From Betaproteobacteria bacterium (GTDB taxonomy: Bacteria; Pseudomonadota; Gammaproteobacteria; Burkholderiales; Burkholderiaceae_C): DNA of 18,232 bases. Position 1 is the first letter of the stretch. Each line of letters begins with the position of its first letter. A program made the translations under genes and the position numbers. Where the stretch lies: NCBI GenBank assembly GCA_009923345.1, contig RFTR01000018.1:1-18232 (forward strand). The letters are read 5' to 3'. The notes beneath the pieces were generated by a model. That model saw only the letters and a list, made by a program, of their open reading frames with translations, had not been told where the DNA came from and did not search any database. Positions 1 to 7,823 of the stretch are shown in pieces.

Positions 1-555
1 GAGGTCTTCGTCGTAACTCTCGACTGCTTTGCGAATGGCTTGTCCGAGATTGAAACAACGCTGACCGCTAGGCACTGGGTACTGCACGACGTTCACCGCA
101 AAAGGAATTACAGGGCAAGGCCAAGCGCCTGTAACAGGGTCTTGTTGTCCACACATCAAAGACAGAGGAACGGTCAACCCATGGTCTACATCCATTTTGT
201 TGACGATGGTTAGATCGAAGTCTTGTTGGATAACGGATTGCGCAATATGTGAAGCCAGCTCTGGATGGCCTTTGACAACAGGCACTGGCCGAGGTCCCCA
301 ACCTTCGTCGGCAGGTTGGTACTCAGCTGCCGTACCAATGGCAAAGGTAGGAATCATGTCCAAGCTAAATGCTGTCGCATGGTCGTTAAAGACCAAGAAG
401 ATGACGTCAGGCTTGTTGTCTTTCATCCACTGCTTGCCGTATTCATAGCCTTCAAATACTGGTTGCCAATACGGCTCGTGGGTTTTGCCTAAATCCAGCG
501 CTGCGCCTATCGCAGGCACATGCGAGGTGTAAACCGATGCGGTAATTTTTGCCAT
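1..555 (-). CDS. ligB: Protocatechuate 4,5-dioxygenase beta subunit, 3' end cut by window edge
   Basis: This is the catalytic beta subunit of the extradiol dioxygenase that opens protocatechuate between C4 and C5 to 4-carboxy-2-hydroxymuconate-6-semialdehyde, using Fe(II) and O2 in the cytoplasm. I translated 185 codons from the ATG at 555-553; they stay open to base 1, so the C-terminal third (family length about 280-300) is outside the window. Seen: His12 in SVYTSHVPAIGA and His59 in FNDHATAF, matching two of the three iron ligands of Sphingobium LigB (His12, His61). His125 in KMDVDHGLTVP corresponds to LigB His127. The catalytic His195 and the ligand Glu242 lie off the edge. It is the last visible gene of the operon, 26 bases after ligA. 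ligC/pmdC would be expected next in Comamonas-type clusters. Confidence 0.95.
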   Translation of the reverse strand, partial: MAKITASVYTSHVPAIGAALDLGKTHEPYWQPVFEGYEYGKQWMKDNKPDVIFLVFNDHATAFSLDMIPTFAIGTAAEYQPADEGWGPRPVPVVKGHPELASHIAQSVIQQDFDLTIVNKMDVDHGLTVPLSLMCGQQDPVTGAWPCPVIPFAVNVVQYPVPSGQRCFNLGQAIRKAVESYDEDL

Positions 556-581
556 CTCTGGGTGCTTTCTATATATGACTT

Positions 582-1022
582 TTATGCAGACGCTTTGCCA
601 GCAGAGCCTTGGGGTTGATGCTGGGCTTGGGCGGTCCCGTCTTCGCCTATGTAACGGTTACCTTCAATAGAGCGACCACCACCAACCATCATGTTGCGGT
701 ATTCCTCTTCGGTCATACCAGTCATAGAACCTGCCATTTGCTGAAAACTCTTGCCATCTGTCGCGCCAATTTTGGCAAGGAAATAAATATTGCCACCTGT
801 GCGTATGCACCAGTTCAAATCACGCGCCAATACCGCTTGCTTTTGTTCTTCGGTCATAGGCCAACCATCTAGATAAGCACGCTCGTTGGCTTTGAATTTT
901 TCGCGGTTCTCTGCTTTCATCAAAGACATACAAAACTGGTTGATCCAATAGCCTTTGCGCGATTGCTCTGCATCAAAAATAATGGTGCCAGGCACATCCA
1001 AGTAAGGTTTCTCCAAAGCCAT
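582..1022 (-). CDS. ligA: Protocatechuate 4,5-dioxygenase alpha subunit
   Basis: This is the small alpha subunit that pairs with LigB in an alpha2-beta2 dioxygenase and covers its active site. The protein is 146 aa, within the usual range for LigA/PmdA. Recognised by the N-terminal PGTIIFDAEQSRKGYWINQ segment, the middle LDGWPMTEEQKQAVLARDLN stretch, and the GGNIYFLAKIGATDG and EEYRNMMVGGGRSI segments typical of LigA. No metal ligands are expected in this subunit. The start ATG follows the ligI stop codon directly with no spacer. A GAGGAG Shine-Dalgarno just inside the end of ligI supports this start and suggests coupled translation. The C-terminal tail, rich in Gln, Ala and Gly, looks unstructured. 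Confidence 0.95.
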   Translation of the reverse strand: MALEKPYLDVPGTIIFDAEQSRKGYWINQFCMSLMKAENREKFKANERAYLDGWPMTEEQKQAVLARDLNWCIRTGGNIYFLAKIGATDGKSFQQMAGSMTGMTEEEYRNMMVGGGRSIEGNRYIGEDGTAQAQHQPQGSAGKASA

Positions 1023-1937
1023 TTATGTCTCCTCAGGCCAATACAAACGCATGGGGTTATCGACCAGCAATTTCTTTTGTAACTCTGCCTTAGGTGCTAT
1101 GTGGGGAATGAAATCGACCAGCAACCCGTCATCGGGCATGTGGTCTTTCAAGTTGGGGTGTGGCCAGTCGGTGCCCCACAAAACACGGTCGGGAAACTCT
1201 TGCACGATGTGCTTGGCAAAAGGAATCACGTCTCGATAGGCGTTTTGCTCGCCATTCAACGCTTTAGGCCCTGTGACTGATAAACGCTCTGGACAACTCA
1301 CTTTGCTCCACACATTACTGTGTTCACGCATGAACTTTACAAACAATTCAAATTCAGGACCGTCCACTGGCTTGTCCACATTGGGGCGACCCATGTGGTC
1401 TACCACCACGGTGGTCGGTAATGCGGTGAAGAAGTCCCACAACTCGGGCAGGTCCACGGCTTCGAAATAAATCACCACATGCCAACCCCATTTTTTAATA
1501 CGGTTCGCAATATCTAGTAACTCGTCTTTGGGAGTGAAGTCGACCAAACGTTTGACAAAATTAAAACGTACGCCCCGCACACCCGCAACGTGCATCGCTT
1601 GTATTTCAGCGTCGCTCACACTGCGTTTGACCGTGGCGACACCGCGGGCTTTGCCGTTAGATTGCACCAAAGCATCCACCATCGCTCGGTTGTCTGCCCC
1701 ATGACAAGTGGCCTGCACGACAACATTGCGCGTAAAACCCAAGTGGTCACGCAAAGCATACAACTGGTGTTTTGAGGCATCGCAGGGTGTGTATTTGCGC
1801 TCGGGTGCGTAGGGAAACTCAGCGCCAGGGCCGAACACATGGCAATGGGCATCGACTGCCCCTGCAGGTAGTTTGAATGTTGGTTTACTAGGGCCGTTGT
1901 ACCAATCTAGCCAGCCCGCTGTTTTTTGAAATTCCAT
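1023..1937 (-). CDS. ligI: 2-pyrone-4,6-dicarboxylate hydrolase
   Basis: LigI/PmdD hydrolyses the lactone 2-pyrone-4,6-dicarboxylate to 4-oxalomesaconate in the protocatechuate 4,5-cleavage route. The 304 aa protein is slightly longer than Sphingobium LigI (293). It has the amidohydrolase-superfamily start GAVDAHCHVFG, with His31 and His33 at the same numbers as in SYK-6 LigI, and the late WGTDWPHPN motif whose Asp (about residue 257) corresponds to the general base. LigI is a metal-independent member of this superfamily, as known from published work. It sits 12 bases after ligK and abuts ligA, in operon position D of pmdUKEFDABC. No truncation is seen. Confidence 0.95.
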   Translation of the reverse strand: MEFQKTAGWLDWYNGPSKPTFKLPAGAVDAHCHVFGPGAEFPYAPERKYTPCDASKHQLYALRDHLGFTRNVVVQATCHGADNRAMVDALVQSNGKARGVATVKRSVSDAEIQAMHVAGVRGVRFNFVKRLVDFTPKDELLDIANRIKKWGWHVVIYFEAVDLPELWDFFTALPTTVVVDHMGRPNVDKPVDGPEFELFVKFMREHSNVWSKVSCPERLSVTGPKALNGEQNAYRDVIPFAKHIVQEFPDRVLWGTDWPHPNLKDHMPDDGLLVDFIPHIAPKAELQKKLLVDNPMRLYWPEET

Positions 1938-1949
1938 TTTTTTCTTAAG

Positions 1950-2633
1950 TTAGTCGACGTAACGCAAACCCGCTTTTTCAAGGGATTCGCGCATCTTGTA
2001 CATGTCTAGTCCAAATTCACCAGCGGCTAATTTGGCGCGCTTCTCGCCTTCGTTGGCTTCTCTGGCCTCTGCGGCGTCGGCCACTTTTTGTGCCCAAGCT
2101 GCTGGAACTACGACCACGCCATCATCGTCGGCCACCACTGCATCACCCGGCTCTATGTTCACGCCAGCACAGACCACAGGAATATTGACTGAGCCGATCG
2201 TGGCCTTGATCGTTCCCTTGGCGCTGATACCTTTGCTCCACACAGGAAATCCCATGGAAGTCAATTCACGCACATCGCGAACACCCGCGTCGATCACTAA
2301 AGCTTTAGCGCCACGCGCCATGAAAGACGTCGCCAACAAATCGCCAAAGAATCCATCACAGTTGTTAGCTGTGATCGCAGCGACCACGATATCGCCGGGT
2401 TGAATTTGCTCGGCCACCACATGCATCATCCAGTTGTCACCGGGATGTAAAAGCACTGTGACGGCTGTACCCGACACCAATGCACCGCTATAGATGGGAC
2501 GCATGTAGGGTTGCATCAACCCCACACGCCCCATAGCCTCGTGCACGGTAGCAACACCAAACTTACCAAGCTTTTGCACTGCAGCAGCATCTGCACGCAC
2601 GATGTTGCGTTTGACAATTCCTAATTCAGTCAT
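1950..2633 (-). CDS. ligK: 4-carboxy-4-hydroxy-2-oxoadipate aldolase
   Basis: This RraA-fold class II pyruvate aldolase (LigK/PmdF/ProA/GalC) cleaves 4-carboxy-4-hydroxy-2-oxoadipate to pyruvate and oxaloacetate, the last step of the pathway. The protein is 227 aa, matching the family length of about 228. Seen: the glycine- and aspartate-rich core around GDIVVAAITANNCDGFFGD (residues 80-98) and the RDVRE motif with Arg119, Asp120 and Glu123, corresponding to the Arg-Asp-x2-Glu/Asp signature that binds pyruvate enolate and divalent metal. An AAGGAA ribosome binding site precedes the ATG. It lies 33 bases after ligJ. RraA itself is less likely, because the operon and the RDxxE motif fit the aldolase. 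Confidence 0.94.
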   Translation of the reverse strand: MTELGIVKRNIVRADAAAVQKLGKFGVATVHEAMGRVGLMQPYMRPIYSGALVSGTAVTVLLHPGDNWMMHVVAEQIQPGDIVVAAITANNCDGFFGDLLATSFMARGAKALVIDAGVRDVRELTSMGFPVWSKGISAKGTIKATIGSVNIPVVCAGVNIEPGDAVVADDDGVVVVPAAWAQKVADAAEAREANEGEKRAKLAAGEFGLDMYKMRESLEKAGLRYVD

Positions 2634-2666
2634 TGGGAAATTCCTTTTGAAAATAGTTGGAGTGAA

Positions 2667-3713
2667 TTACAAGCCTTTGGCTTTGAGTTGGGTGTCGAGT
2701 CTGCTAAATACTCTTCGTGCGTTACCTTCATACACCGCATAGCGCTGATCTGCATTGAGGTTGGCAGTCGATTCAATGTAGCGCTTGGTGTCGTCAAAGT
2801 AATGGCCCGTCTCAGGGTCAATGCCGCGCACAGCGCCAATCATCTCCGAAGCAAACAAAATATTTTTAACAGGAATGACGCGTGTGAGTAAGTCAATGCC
2901 AGGCTGGTGATACACGCAGGTATCAAAATAAATATTGTTGAGCAAATGGTCTTGGAGTAAAGGTTTTTTCAACTCTTGCGCTAAGCCTCTGAAACGGCCC
3001 CAGTGGTAAGGCACTGCGCCACCGCCGTGGGGAATGAGGAACTTCAAGGTCGGAAAGTCTTTGAACAAATCACTCGTTAAACATTGCATAAAAGCAGTGG
3101 TGTCAGCATTCAAATAATGCGCGCCAGTGGTGTGAAAGCATGCATTGCAACTGGTAGAGACGTGCACCATGGCGGGGATGTCGTACTCCACCATTTTTTC
3201 GTAAATGGGATACCAATACTTATCGCTCAAAGGAGGTGATGTCCAGTGACCCCCCGACGGGTCGGGATTGAGGTTGATGCCCACGTTGCCATACTCTTTG
3301 ACACATTTTTCTAGTTCAGGAATGCAGGTGGCTGGATCTACGCCAGGGGATTGGGGCAGCATGGCGGCAGGCACAAAGTTATTGGGGAAGAGCTGGGCAA
3401 CACGAAAGCACAGTTCATTACAAATGGCGGCCCACGTAGAAGACACTTGAAAGTCGCCGATGTGGTGCGCCATAAAACTGGCACGCGGGCTAAAGATGGT
3501 GATGTCAGAGCCACGCTCTTTCATTTTGGCGAGTTGGTTGGTCTCTATGGTTTCGCGCAGTTCATCGTCGCTGATTTTGAGGTCGCTGGCTTTGGGCATC
3601 ATCGTTGGGTCTTTAATGCCTGCAATTTGGCGGTTACGCCAGTCTTCTAGCGCCTTAGGCGCTGTGGTGTAGTGACCATGGACGTCGATGATGAGGGGTT
3701 TAGATTGGCTCAT
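2667..3713 (-). CDS. ligJ: 4-oxalomesaconate hydratase
   Basis: LigJ/PmdE adds water to 4-oxalomesaconate to give 4-carboxy-4-hydroxy-2-oxoadipate, the substrate of the following aldolase gene. The protein is 348 aa (family about 340). The N-terminal IDVHGHYTT has His12-x-His14, the metal-binding HxH of the amidohydrolase superfamily. Later HVSTS and PHGGGAVPYHWGR segments are typical of the LigJ/COG2159 group. LigJ has been described as a zinc enzyme. It is the second gene of the operon, 31 bases after galD. In Comamonas sp. E6 the transporter pmdK sits between these two genes; here nothing does. No truncation is seen. Confidence 0.94.
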   Translation of the reverse strand: MSQSKPLIIDVHGHYTTAPKALEDWRNRQIAGIKDPTMMPKASDLKISDDELRETIETNQLAKMKERGSDITIFSPRASFMAHHIGDFQVSSTWAAICNELCFRVAQLFPNNFVPAAMLPQSPGVDPATCIPELEKCVKEYGNVGINLNPDPSGGHWTSPPLSDKYWYPIYEKMVEYDIPAMVHVSTSCNACFHTTGAHYLNADTTAFMQCLTSDLFKDFPTLKFLIPHGGGAVPYHWGRFRGLAQELKKPLLQDHLLNNIYFDTCVYHQPGIDLLTRVIPVKNILFASEMIGAVRGIDPETGHYFDDTKRYIESTANLNADQRYAVYEGNARRVFSRLDTQLKAKGL

Positions 3714-3744
3714 AAGTGGTGCCTAGTTATAAATGTTGAGGAAA

Positions 3745-4908
3745 TTAACGCCCCGCCCACACTGCGTGCGGAACCATCACTTCACCACGCATCAGCAATC
3801 TGGCTGTGCGCAGCAGAGCGGCTTTGGTCACGTTTTGTGGATTGTTTGGGTCGGTCTCTAAAGCCACACTGAACTCACCTGTGGGATGTTCTACCGACAC
3901 ATGTTGCGTAGCTCCGGCTTGCATGACGGCGACACCCTCACACACGGATCCTTTTAATACGCATGCAGTTCCTACCGTTACCGCAGCCAGCACACCGATA
4001 GCGTCGTGGCAAACATGGGGAATGAAGGAACGCGTGGTGATCGAGCCGCCGTCTCTAGGCGGTGCGATCAATGTCATCTTGGGATAGTTTTTTTGCGCAA
4101 CATCGCCAAGACCCATCTTCAAAGAGATTTGTAAACGCAGCGCTTCGATACGTTTTTTCAGGTCATCGTCCGCGTTGAGCTCTGCCACCGACTCGTAACC
4201 CGTACGACCCACGTCGCTGGCTTTGAAGATAACCAAGGGCATGCCGTTGTCTATGCACGTGACATCCAATGTGAAAGGGGGAAAGCCTTCACCTGTCACG
4301 GTGATGTTGTCTTTCAATTGTCCCGTGGGTAGCAAAGAAGAACAGACAGAACCCGCGGTATCCAGAAAGTTGATGGTGATGGGCGCTGAGCTGCCAGGTG
4401 CGCCGTCAATACGCGCGTCGCCTGCGTATTCGACATAACGTTTGGCAGAGGATGTATCTTTATTTGAAGTGCTACCTTTTGACGCTGGCAGCAAAGGCGT
4501 TTGCACCGTGATATCACACGCCATATCGGTATTGAGTGTCAAGACGCGAAAGGTGCTGGTGTCGCCCTGCGCTTGTACCAAACCGGTTTCGAGCGCAAAA
4601 GGCACTACACCTGCCAGCATATTGCCGCAATTGGGCGTGGTGTCGACCGAATCTTTGTCGGGCTGCAACTGGGCAAATAAGAAATCGATGTCTACGCCAG
4701 GCTTAGTGCTTTTGCGCACGATCGCCACTTTGCTGGTGAGCGGATGCGCGCCGCCAATACCATCGATTTGCCGCTTGTCGGGCGAACCCATGACCGACAA
4801 CAACACGCGGTCCCGGGTAGCTTTGTCACCAGGTAAGTCTGATTCTTTGAAAAAAGGACCCTTAGAGGTTCCACCGCGCATGAAGAGACAAGGGATAGGC
4901 GTTTGCAT
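3745..4908 (-). CDS. galD: 4-oxalomesaconate tautomerase (GalD/LigU/PmdU)
   Basis: This PrpF-family isomerase interconverts 4-oxalomesaconate isomers/tautomers so that the hydratase can use them. The protein is 387 aa. Seen: PCLFMRGGTSKGPFF at the start, DGIGGAHPLTSKVAIV with Lys60, and TTPNCGNMLAG with Cys94. The Lys-Cys spacing of 34 equals that of Lys66 and Cys100, the catalytic residues reported for LigU, as I recall. The PrpF methylaconitate isomerase is the main alternative, but the operon decides for oxalomesaconate. It is the first gene of the operon; its leader carries the LysR dyad. No strong Shine-Dalgarno is visible before the ATG. Confidence 0.92.
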   Translation of the reverse strand: MQTPIPCLFMRGGTSKGPFFKESDLPGDKATRDRVLLSVMGSPDKRQIDGIGGAHPLTSKVAIVRKSTKPGVDIDFLFAQLQPDKDSVDTTPNCGNMLAGVVPFALETGLVQAQGDTSTFRVLTLNTDMACDITVQTPLLPASKGSTSNKDTSSAKRYVEYAGDARIDGAPGSSAPITINFLDTAGSVCSSLLPTGQLKDNITVTGEGFPPFTLDVTCIDNGMPLVIFKASDVGRTGYESVAELNADDDLKKRIEALRLQISLKMGLGDVAQKNYPKMTLIAPPRDGGSITTRSFIPHVCHDAIGVLAAVTVGTACVLKGSVCEGVAVMQAGATQHVSVEHPTGEFSVALETDPNNPQNVTKAALLRTARLLMRGEVMVPHAVWAGR

Positions 4909-4961
4909 GGGCTGTATTTTTAGATATTTAGAGGCGTTTAGCGAGACAAGACGGGGACTAG

Positions 4962-4998
4962 CTGATATGCATAAATTAAATATCAGATAATTTGATAT
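4962..4998. promoter_or_regulatory. LysR-type operator in the galD/pmdR divergent spacer
   Basis: A perfect dyad CTGATAT-N11-ATATCAG covers 4962-4986 and contains the T-N11-A core of LysR-family sites (T4968, A4980). A third half-site TGATAT at 4993-4998 forms a second dyad, ATATCA-N7-TGATAT, with the right arm (4980-4985). The region lies between the divergent starts of galD (4908) and the LysR gene (5016) and ends 17 bases before the LysR start codon. By family knowledge it should be the recognition site for the adjacent regulator, with autoregulation plus activation of the catabolic operon. The inference rests on symmetry and position only. Confidence 0.8.
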
Positions 4999-5015
4999 TC
5001 GTTTTCGAACTAAAT

Positions 5016-5948
5016 ATGGACCTCAAACAAATCGAAGCCTTTGTCACCGTTGCCGAAATGGGAAGTTTCACCAAAGCAGCCTCGGCGCTCGGCATTGCAC
5101 AACCCTTGCTGAGCCGACATGTGCGTCAACTAGAAGTCGCACTGCACCAAAATTTGCTGCTTAGGAATGGCCGCGGCGTGACTGTCACCGAGGCTGGCTT
5201 GGTTTTGTTGGAACATGGGCGAGGCATCTTGCACCAAATCGAGGTCGCCAAAGAGGAATTGGGTTCAGTGCGCGGGGCGCTTTCGGGTCGTGTGTCGATT
5301 GGACTGCCGCCGAGCTTGTCTAAACGCATTACTGTTGCTTTGACTCTGTCTTTCCGAAATCAGTTAGCCCAAGCCAAGTTGTCTTTGACGGAAGGGTTTT
5401 CTGTTTTGATGGTTGAGAGTTTGCGGGCTGGCCGCCTAGATATGGCAGTCCTCTACAACCCGCCCCCCTCTCCTGATCTTGAGATGACTTTGCTCCATGA
5501 CGAGGCCTTGGTGTTAATAGCTGGCAAAGCCAGCGCACCCGGATTGTCTAAGCAAGCCGGGGTGGCCTTGAAGGCGGCCATGCCATTGACTTCGCTCAGC
5601 CTCTTGCCGCTGATTGTTCCGAGTAGGCCCAATGCATTTCGTCTTCTAATTGAGACGGAAATGCAGCGTATCAATGCAAAGCCTCACATTATTTTGGAAA
5701 TCGATGGACTGAACGCCATCTTGGAATTGGTGAAGGAAGGCTTGGGCTTTGCCGTTTTGCCCGCCTATACCATGAGCAACTTTACCAACACACAGGAGTT
5801 CAGTGTGCACCGCATCGAGAAGCCCCAGTTGATGAGCCAACTGATGCTGGTGCGCTCTGCCAAACGCCCTATGACAGCAACCCACCACGCCGCACAAAAG
5901 ATCATCGAGACAGAAGTATCTCGCGCGTTATTGAAATCAACCCCCTAA
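5016..5948 (+). CDS. pmdR: LysR-family regulator of the protocatechuate operon (PmdR-like)
   Basis: This 310 aa LysR-type transcriptional regulator is divergent from the operon it most likely controls. The N-terminal winged helix-turn-helix covers about residues 1-60 (MDLKQIEAFVTVAEMGSFTKA, then AASALGIAQPLLSRHVRQLE). The C-terminal effector-binding domain runs from about residue 90, with GRVSIGLPPSLSK at its start. The ATG at 5016 was chosen over the in-frame TTG at 4992 because LysR proteins start close to the MDLKQIEAF motif and the TTG lies inside the third operator half-site. PmdR and LigR of other bacteria regulate this pathway; the effector here cannot be read from the sequence. The symbol is by analogy of position and family. 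Confidence 0.88.
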   Translation: MDLKQIEAFVTVAEMGSFTKAASALGIAQPLLSRHVRQLEVALHQNLLLRNGRGVTVTEAGLVLLEHGRGILHQIEVAKEELGSVRGALSGRVSIGLPPSLSKRITVALTLSFRNQLAQAKLSLTEGFSVLMVESLRAGRLDMAVLYNPPPSPDLEMTLLHDEALVLIAGKASAPGLSKQAGVALKAAMPLTSLSLLPLIVPSRPNAFRLLIETEMQRINAKPHIILEIDGLNAILELVKEGLGFAVLPAYTMSNFTNTQEFSVHRIEKPQLMSQLMLVRSAKRPMTATHHAAQKIIETEVSRALLKSTP

Positions 5949-5995
5949 ATGCGCGACACTACTGGCTGCCCTGTTACTCGCCTGACCGTACTGCC

Positions 5996-6399
5996 ATGTT
6001 AAAAACGAAAAAAGCCCTGCTCAAACATCTACAAGAAGATATCTACTGCCACCTCGGCGTTTCTAAAATTGCCAAATCCCCAAAGGTATCAATCCCCTGC
6101 GCAGTTGGCTACCAACCAAAGAACTCTCTATTACTATCGAAGAGCTCAATAAACTTCCAACACCTGTTCGCAAGCATGTTCAGATGTTTTGCTTTGTGAA
6201 CAACAAAAAGAAAAAGGTGGATGTACCAGTTTTCGGGATGAACGCCACCAACATGTCTGTTTATCTAAACCACTCGAAAAAGCCCAGCCTGAAATTCACC
6301 AAGGTGGGTGAACTGGTTTCACTCAGAAAAATTAATGCTGGTGAAGAACTCACCATCGACTACGACAAAAGCTTTGGAGAAAAGCACGTTTTTAAATAA
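5996..6399 (+). pseudogene. SET-domain protein methyltransferase gene broken by an internal deletion
   Basis: Two overlapping frames make one SET-domain protein. Frame A from the ATG at 5996 reads MLKTKKALLKHLQEDIYCHL and GVSKIA to about 6073. The sequence then continues in another frame from about 6076 as IPKGINPLRSWLPTKEL and so on to the stop at 6399. The second part carries the SET core: NMSVYLNHSKKPS (the NHS cofactor motif) and GEELTIDYDKSFG (the ELTxDY motif). The missing piece, about 8-9 residues, should contain the GxG(V)FA strand that binds S-adenosylmethionine in this family. The break is therefore a small deletion that also shifts the frame, not a simple one-base indel. The product would be inactive. 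The gene converges on the GNAT-like gene ending at 6424. The family call is firm; whether the lesion is real or an assembly error is open. Confidence 0.8.
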
Positions 6400-6423
6400 A
6401 CGTACCGCCCTACAACCCAGGAG

Positions 6424-7383
6424 TTAATCCTCGTTAGAGGCTTGTGCAGGCACTACCGGAGAGGGTGGCGGTGCTTTAACTAGGACATGGGGAGTCTGGC
6501 GATAAATTTGGTTCAACTGCTCAGGCCTGAAATCCACATGCAGAGGTGATGTGGGATCTAACACGATGTCGTGGTCCAAGTCAGTCAAAGCGATGGCATA
6601 AATAGGCTCGTAATCTGTAACGAACAAAGCCTTGTACCCGTAATCATCTACAGGGCCTAAGTTGTAATACTTGTAACCGTTCTTAGCAGCCCACTTAGAC
6701 GCTAACAAGCAAGCATAGATGCCAGGTGAGCGGTTTTTGTAATCACGATTCCATTGGCAGAAACTACCGTAGACCTGGTCGTATTTAGGCAAAAGCACCG
6801 ACACATCGGTCAACACCAACTCACCTTCGCTGTCATGCACTTGCAAGATCAGCACATCCAAGGTTTGGATGTAGTCTAAAAAGCCTTCGATCTCACGGTC
6901 GTCTATTTCATAGGCCTCGAAATGTTCGCCGCCCATGACAAATAAGTCTTCTAAGGTTAGCGCACTTCCAGGGACCACAGACTCGGTATAGCTAAAAGTT
7001 CTATACATCTTCTCGAGTTCGCGGAATTTGCGCTCTCGGCGTGGCTCGGTCCAGAAGTTTTCATCGGACACATGAACTAAGCCGTATTTGTCATTGATGG
7101 GCACACCAAACTGACTATCGGGTGGCAAGGCGTACACCACAAAAGGACGCGGGGCTTGGGCCATCATTTCGTGCGAAACATCAATGTAGGGGCACAAGGC
7201 ATCCCAACGGCTGGTGTAGTAATGAATATCGTTGTGGTGACTGTCTACGCACAAATTGTCTAGGGTCCAAGTTTGGTAGCCAACTTGCTGAACTTCTCGA
7301 ACCGTTTCCTCATGGGAGAGGATGGGAGGTGCTTCATGATGCTCCGATAACTCGGGCATGCGTAGTGCCATAGAACCGCTCAT
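6424..7383 (-). CDS. GNAT-fold protein resembling aminoacyl-tRNA-protein transferases
   Basis: I do not recognise a named gene for this 319 aa protein. The first 200 residues show no motif I can name. Residues 205-254 contain YGSFCQWNRDYKNRSPGIYA, then a helix (CLLASKWAAKNGYKYY), then NLGPVDDYGYKALF. This order of an SxGxY turn, an amphipathic helix, a (Y)xLG turn and YKAxF resembles the C-terminal domain of arginyl/leucyl-tRNA-protein transferases (Ate/Bpt), a GNAT-like fold, and more distantly FemX/DUF2156 aminoacyl transferases. The proline-rich C-terminus (about 304-313) looks disordered. The start codon overlaps the stop of the YkgJ-family gene (ATGA at 7380-7383), so the two are translationally coupled. 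The true Ate/Bpt N-terminal cysteine motif is absent, so a plain Ate/Bpt call is not made. Amino-acid transfer to a protein or lipid is inference only. Confidence 0.55.
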   Translation of the reverse strand: MSGSMALRMPELSEHHEAPPILSHEETVREVQQVGYQTWTLDNLCVDSHHNDIHYYTSRWDALCPYIDVSHEMMAQAPRPFVVYALPPDSQFGVPINDKYGLVHVSDENFWTEPRRERKFRELEKMYRTFSYTESVVPGSALTLEDLFVMGGEHFEAYEIDDREIEGFLDYIQTLDVLILQVHDSEGELVLTDVSVLLPKYDQVYGSFCQWNRDYKNRSPGIYACLLASKWAAKNGYKYYNLGPVDDYGYKALFVTDYEPIYAIALTDLDHDIVLDPTSPLHVDFRPEQLNQIYRQTPHVLVKAPPPSPVVPAQASNED

Positions 7384-7823
7384 TTTTGTACTTCCTTCTT
7401 CAAGGGCTGTGCTGGTAATTTCTTCAACTCAAAGTAACCCGTGTCTATTTCATAGTTACTTTTTAAAAAAGCTGGGTCTGATTTGATGTGCTTCTTTATG
7501 CCTGCCGCCATAAGGGACAAATGTTTGGAGGCAACGCTTTTAGGTGAAGCGAGTTGCTCCACGTACTCCGGCATGATGGGGCACTCCACATCGAAATAGA
7601 AGGTCTGCGATTTGGGGTTGAAAGAAAGGGGGTAGAGCTTGCAAGAGAAGGGCTTCTCGTCTCCCAGAACACATCCCTTGGGACCCAAGTGTTCGCAATT
7701 GCCATTCATACAAAGCTGCCCATGCTTTAATTTTTCTTTGGCTGTCAGAGTTATCTCCAACTCTGGATATCCTGGGTCAACGTGACAACATCTTTGGCAC
7801 TGAGCACAATTTTCAAAGGGCAC
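7380..7823 (-). CDS. YkgJ-family cysteine cluster protein
   Basis: This 147 aa protein contains nine cysteines in its first 81 residues: Cys6, 9, 12 and 13 (CxxCxxCC), Cys38, Cys43, Cys51, Cys61 in SCKLYPLSF, and Cys81. This is the pattern of the YkgJ (zinc/iron-chelating, CxxCxxCC) family, whose members are thought to bind Zn or an Fe-S cluster and are mostly of unknown function. The C-terminal 60 residues are lysine-rich and hold no cysteine. The start is a GTG at 7823. An ATG at 7834 is out of frame and no in-frame ATG exists upstream. The spacer upstream has a possible -35 (TTGACT on the minus strand, 7918-7923) and a TATAAA (7898-7903), but their spacing of 14 is short. Coupled to the GNAT-like gene downstream. 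Confidence 0.8.
   Translation of the reverse strand: MPFENCAQCQRCCHVDPGYPELEITLTAKEKLKHGQLCMNGNCEHLGPKGCVLGDEKPFSCKLYPLSFNPKSQTFYFDVECPIMPEYVEQLASPKSVASKHLSLMAAGIKKHIKSDPAFLKSNYEIDTGYFELKKLPAQPLKKEVQK

Noticed and set aside
3268..3672. Several short plus-strand open frames within the ligJ region
   Set aside because: All are antisense to an intact hydratase gene and mutually overlapping.
4442..4990. 182-codon open frame on the plus strand opposite galD
   Set aside because: It lies antisense to a clearly recognisable tautomerase gene with catalytic residues in place and runs into the LysR operator; its translation shows no family.
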